From: Thermoflexales bacterium
GTDB taxonomy: Bacteria > Chloroflexota > Anaerolineae > Fen-1058
Length of the DNA stretch: 6,095 bases
NCBI GenBank assembly: GCA_017999195.1
Contig: JAGOBP010000267.1
Location: forward strand, 1-6,095
Direction of reading: 5' to 3'
Both the position numbers and the translations under genes were made by a program. The notes under the pieces are model-generated. The model made no database searches, was not told the DNA's origin, and saw only the letters and a list, made by a program, of their open reading frames with translations. This document shows positions 5,306 to 6,095 of the stretch, in pieces. Each line of letters begins with the position of its first letter. The first letter of the stretch is position 1.

Positions 5306-6095
5306 ATGTTACAAGCACAACGCTTTGCTTTTATCGGTTCCGGCGCGATGGGTGAGGCCATGATCAAGGGTTTGATCACGCAAGCGGCTTTGCCGCCGCA
5401 GCAGATCATCGCCAGCGATACGCGCCCCGAACGCGGCGTTGAGTTAGCACAAAAATACGGCGTGCAGCACACCACCGATAATCTGGTGGCCGTTAACGGC
5501 GCAACTATCATCGTGTTGTCGGTGAAGCCGCAGGTGCTGCATGATGTGTTGAAACAACTCGCTGGGCATCTCGCACCTGAGGCGCTGGTGCTGTCGATCG
5601 TGGCCGGGGCGCGCACCGAAGTAATCACTAATTTACTGCGACATCCCGACGTAGCACGCTCCATGCCCAACACGCCCGCACAAATTGGCTTGGGCATGAC
5701 GGTCTGGACCTGCCCCGAGTCGATGAGCCAGCTGCATCGCGATCAGGCTAAGGCTGTGTTCAGTTCCATCGGCGAAGAAGTGTTCGTCAACGACGAGCGT
5801 TATCTCGACATGGCAACGGCCCTCAGCGGCACCGGCCCAGCCTATGTCTTCCTCTTTATGGAAGCGATGGTGGATGCGGGCGTGCATATGGGCTTCAGCC
5901 GCACCATCGCCGAGCAGCTGGTCTATCAAACGGTGCGCGGCAGCGTGGAGTATGCACGGCAAGCGGGTCGACACCTGGCGACGCTGCGCAACCAGGTAAC
6001 TTCGCCCGGCGGCACGAGTGCAGAAGCACTGTATCAGATCGAGAAGGGCGGCCTGCGAACCGTCATGTCCCGATCGATCTGGGCGGCCTATCAGA
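5306..6095 (+). CDS. proC: Pyrroline-5-carboxylate reductase, lacking only its last codons (right edge)
   Basis: I translated this open-ended frame by hand: 263 complete codons from the ATG at 5306. The enzyme reduces 1-pyrroline-5-carboxylate to L-proline with NAD(P)H, the last step of proline synthesis, in the cytoplasm. Its Rossmann start is FIGSGAMGEAMIKGL (residues 9-23), followed by VLSVKPQ (70-76), SIVAGA (97-102) and the RSMPNTPAQIGLGMT block (118-132). The dimerisation domain has ALSGTGPAYVFLFMEAMVDAG (172-192), and the family signature LRNQVTSPGGTSAEAL spans 227-242. Family members are usually about 265-275 residues, so only a short tail is missing. The start is set by a purine-rich GGAGGAGGAGA site 5 bases upstream. 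It is divergent from the protease gene and shares a 246-bp spacer with it; no functional link to it is evident. Confidence 0.96.
   Translation, partial: MLQAQRFAFIGSGAMGEAMIKGLITQAALPPQQIIASDTRPERGVELAQKYGVQHTTDNLVAVNGATIIVLSVKPQVLHDVLKQLAGHLAPEALVLSIVAGARTEVITNLLRHPDVARSMPNTPAQIGLGMTVWTCPESMSQLHRDQAKAVFSSIGEEVFVNDERYLDMATALSGTGPAYVFLFMEAMVDAGVHMGFSRTIAEQLVYQTVRGSVEYARQAGRHLATLRNQVTSPGGTSAEALYQIEKGGLRTVMSRSIWAAYQ

Noticed and set aside
5245..5974. Minus-strand frames of 150 and 113 codons opposite proC
   Set aside because: They are antisense shadows of a highly conserved proC sequence and have no protein family features.

Overview
The window looks like chromosomal DNA from a moderately GC-rich bacterium, most plausibly a member of the Chloroflexota (Anaerolineae-like). 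The grounds are indirect: a short mraZ-rsmH-FtsL-like cluster, a type A RNase P RNA, a secreted metalloprotease/lamin-tail protein with a C-terminal membrane helix, and heptad repeats between genes. No rRNA or other decisive marker is present, so the phylum call is an inference. Nothing suggests a phage, plasmid, insertion sequence or CRISPR.

Layout. Positions 1-1748, minus strand: the start of the division and cell-wall (dcw) cluster. Read in transcription order it has a sigma-70-type promoter (1748-1719), three perfectly spaced MraZ operator boxes (1708-1683), two more boxes near the ribosome site (1657-1641), mraZ (1628-1203), rsmH (1134-217), and a small basic single-pass FtsL/DivIC-like protein that begins at the base after the rsmH stop codon and runs off the left edge. 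Positions 1785-2289, minus strand: rnpB, the RNase P RNA, as a complete unit with its own promoter (2289-2261), a perfect 15-bp P1 helix joining its ends (2257-2243 with 1871-1857) and a strong intrinsic terminator (1829-1785). The terminator ends only about 36 bp before the mraZ -35 box. Positions 2298-2361: an imperfect inverted repeat built from GTRNTGC-like heptads; it supplies the last codons of the next gene. Positions 2343-3119, minus: an alpha/beta hydrolase. Positions 3236-5059, minus: a 607-residue exported protein with an HELGH zinc-protease domain, a lamin-tail domain and a C-terminal membrane helix, with a clear promoter and Shine-Dalgarno site. Positions 5306-6095, plus: proC, pyrroline-5-carboxylate reductase, divergent from the protease and cut by the right edge a few codons before its expected end.

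How it fits together. mraZ, rsmH and the FtsL-like gene form one autoregulated division operon. rnpB is a separate housekeeping RNA unit in front of it. The hydrolase may be read through from the protease gene, since no promoter of its own is obvious. The protease and proC are transcribed divergently from a 246-bp spacer that holds both promoters and a second heptad repeat.

I do not see a wholly new multi-gene system here. The most interesting items are the five-box MraZ operator region, the zinc protease whose third ligand seems displaced far downstream, and the heptad-repeat hairpin captured by a coding sequence.
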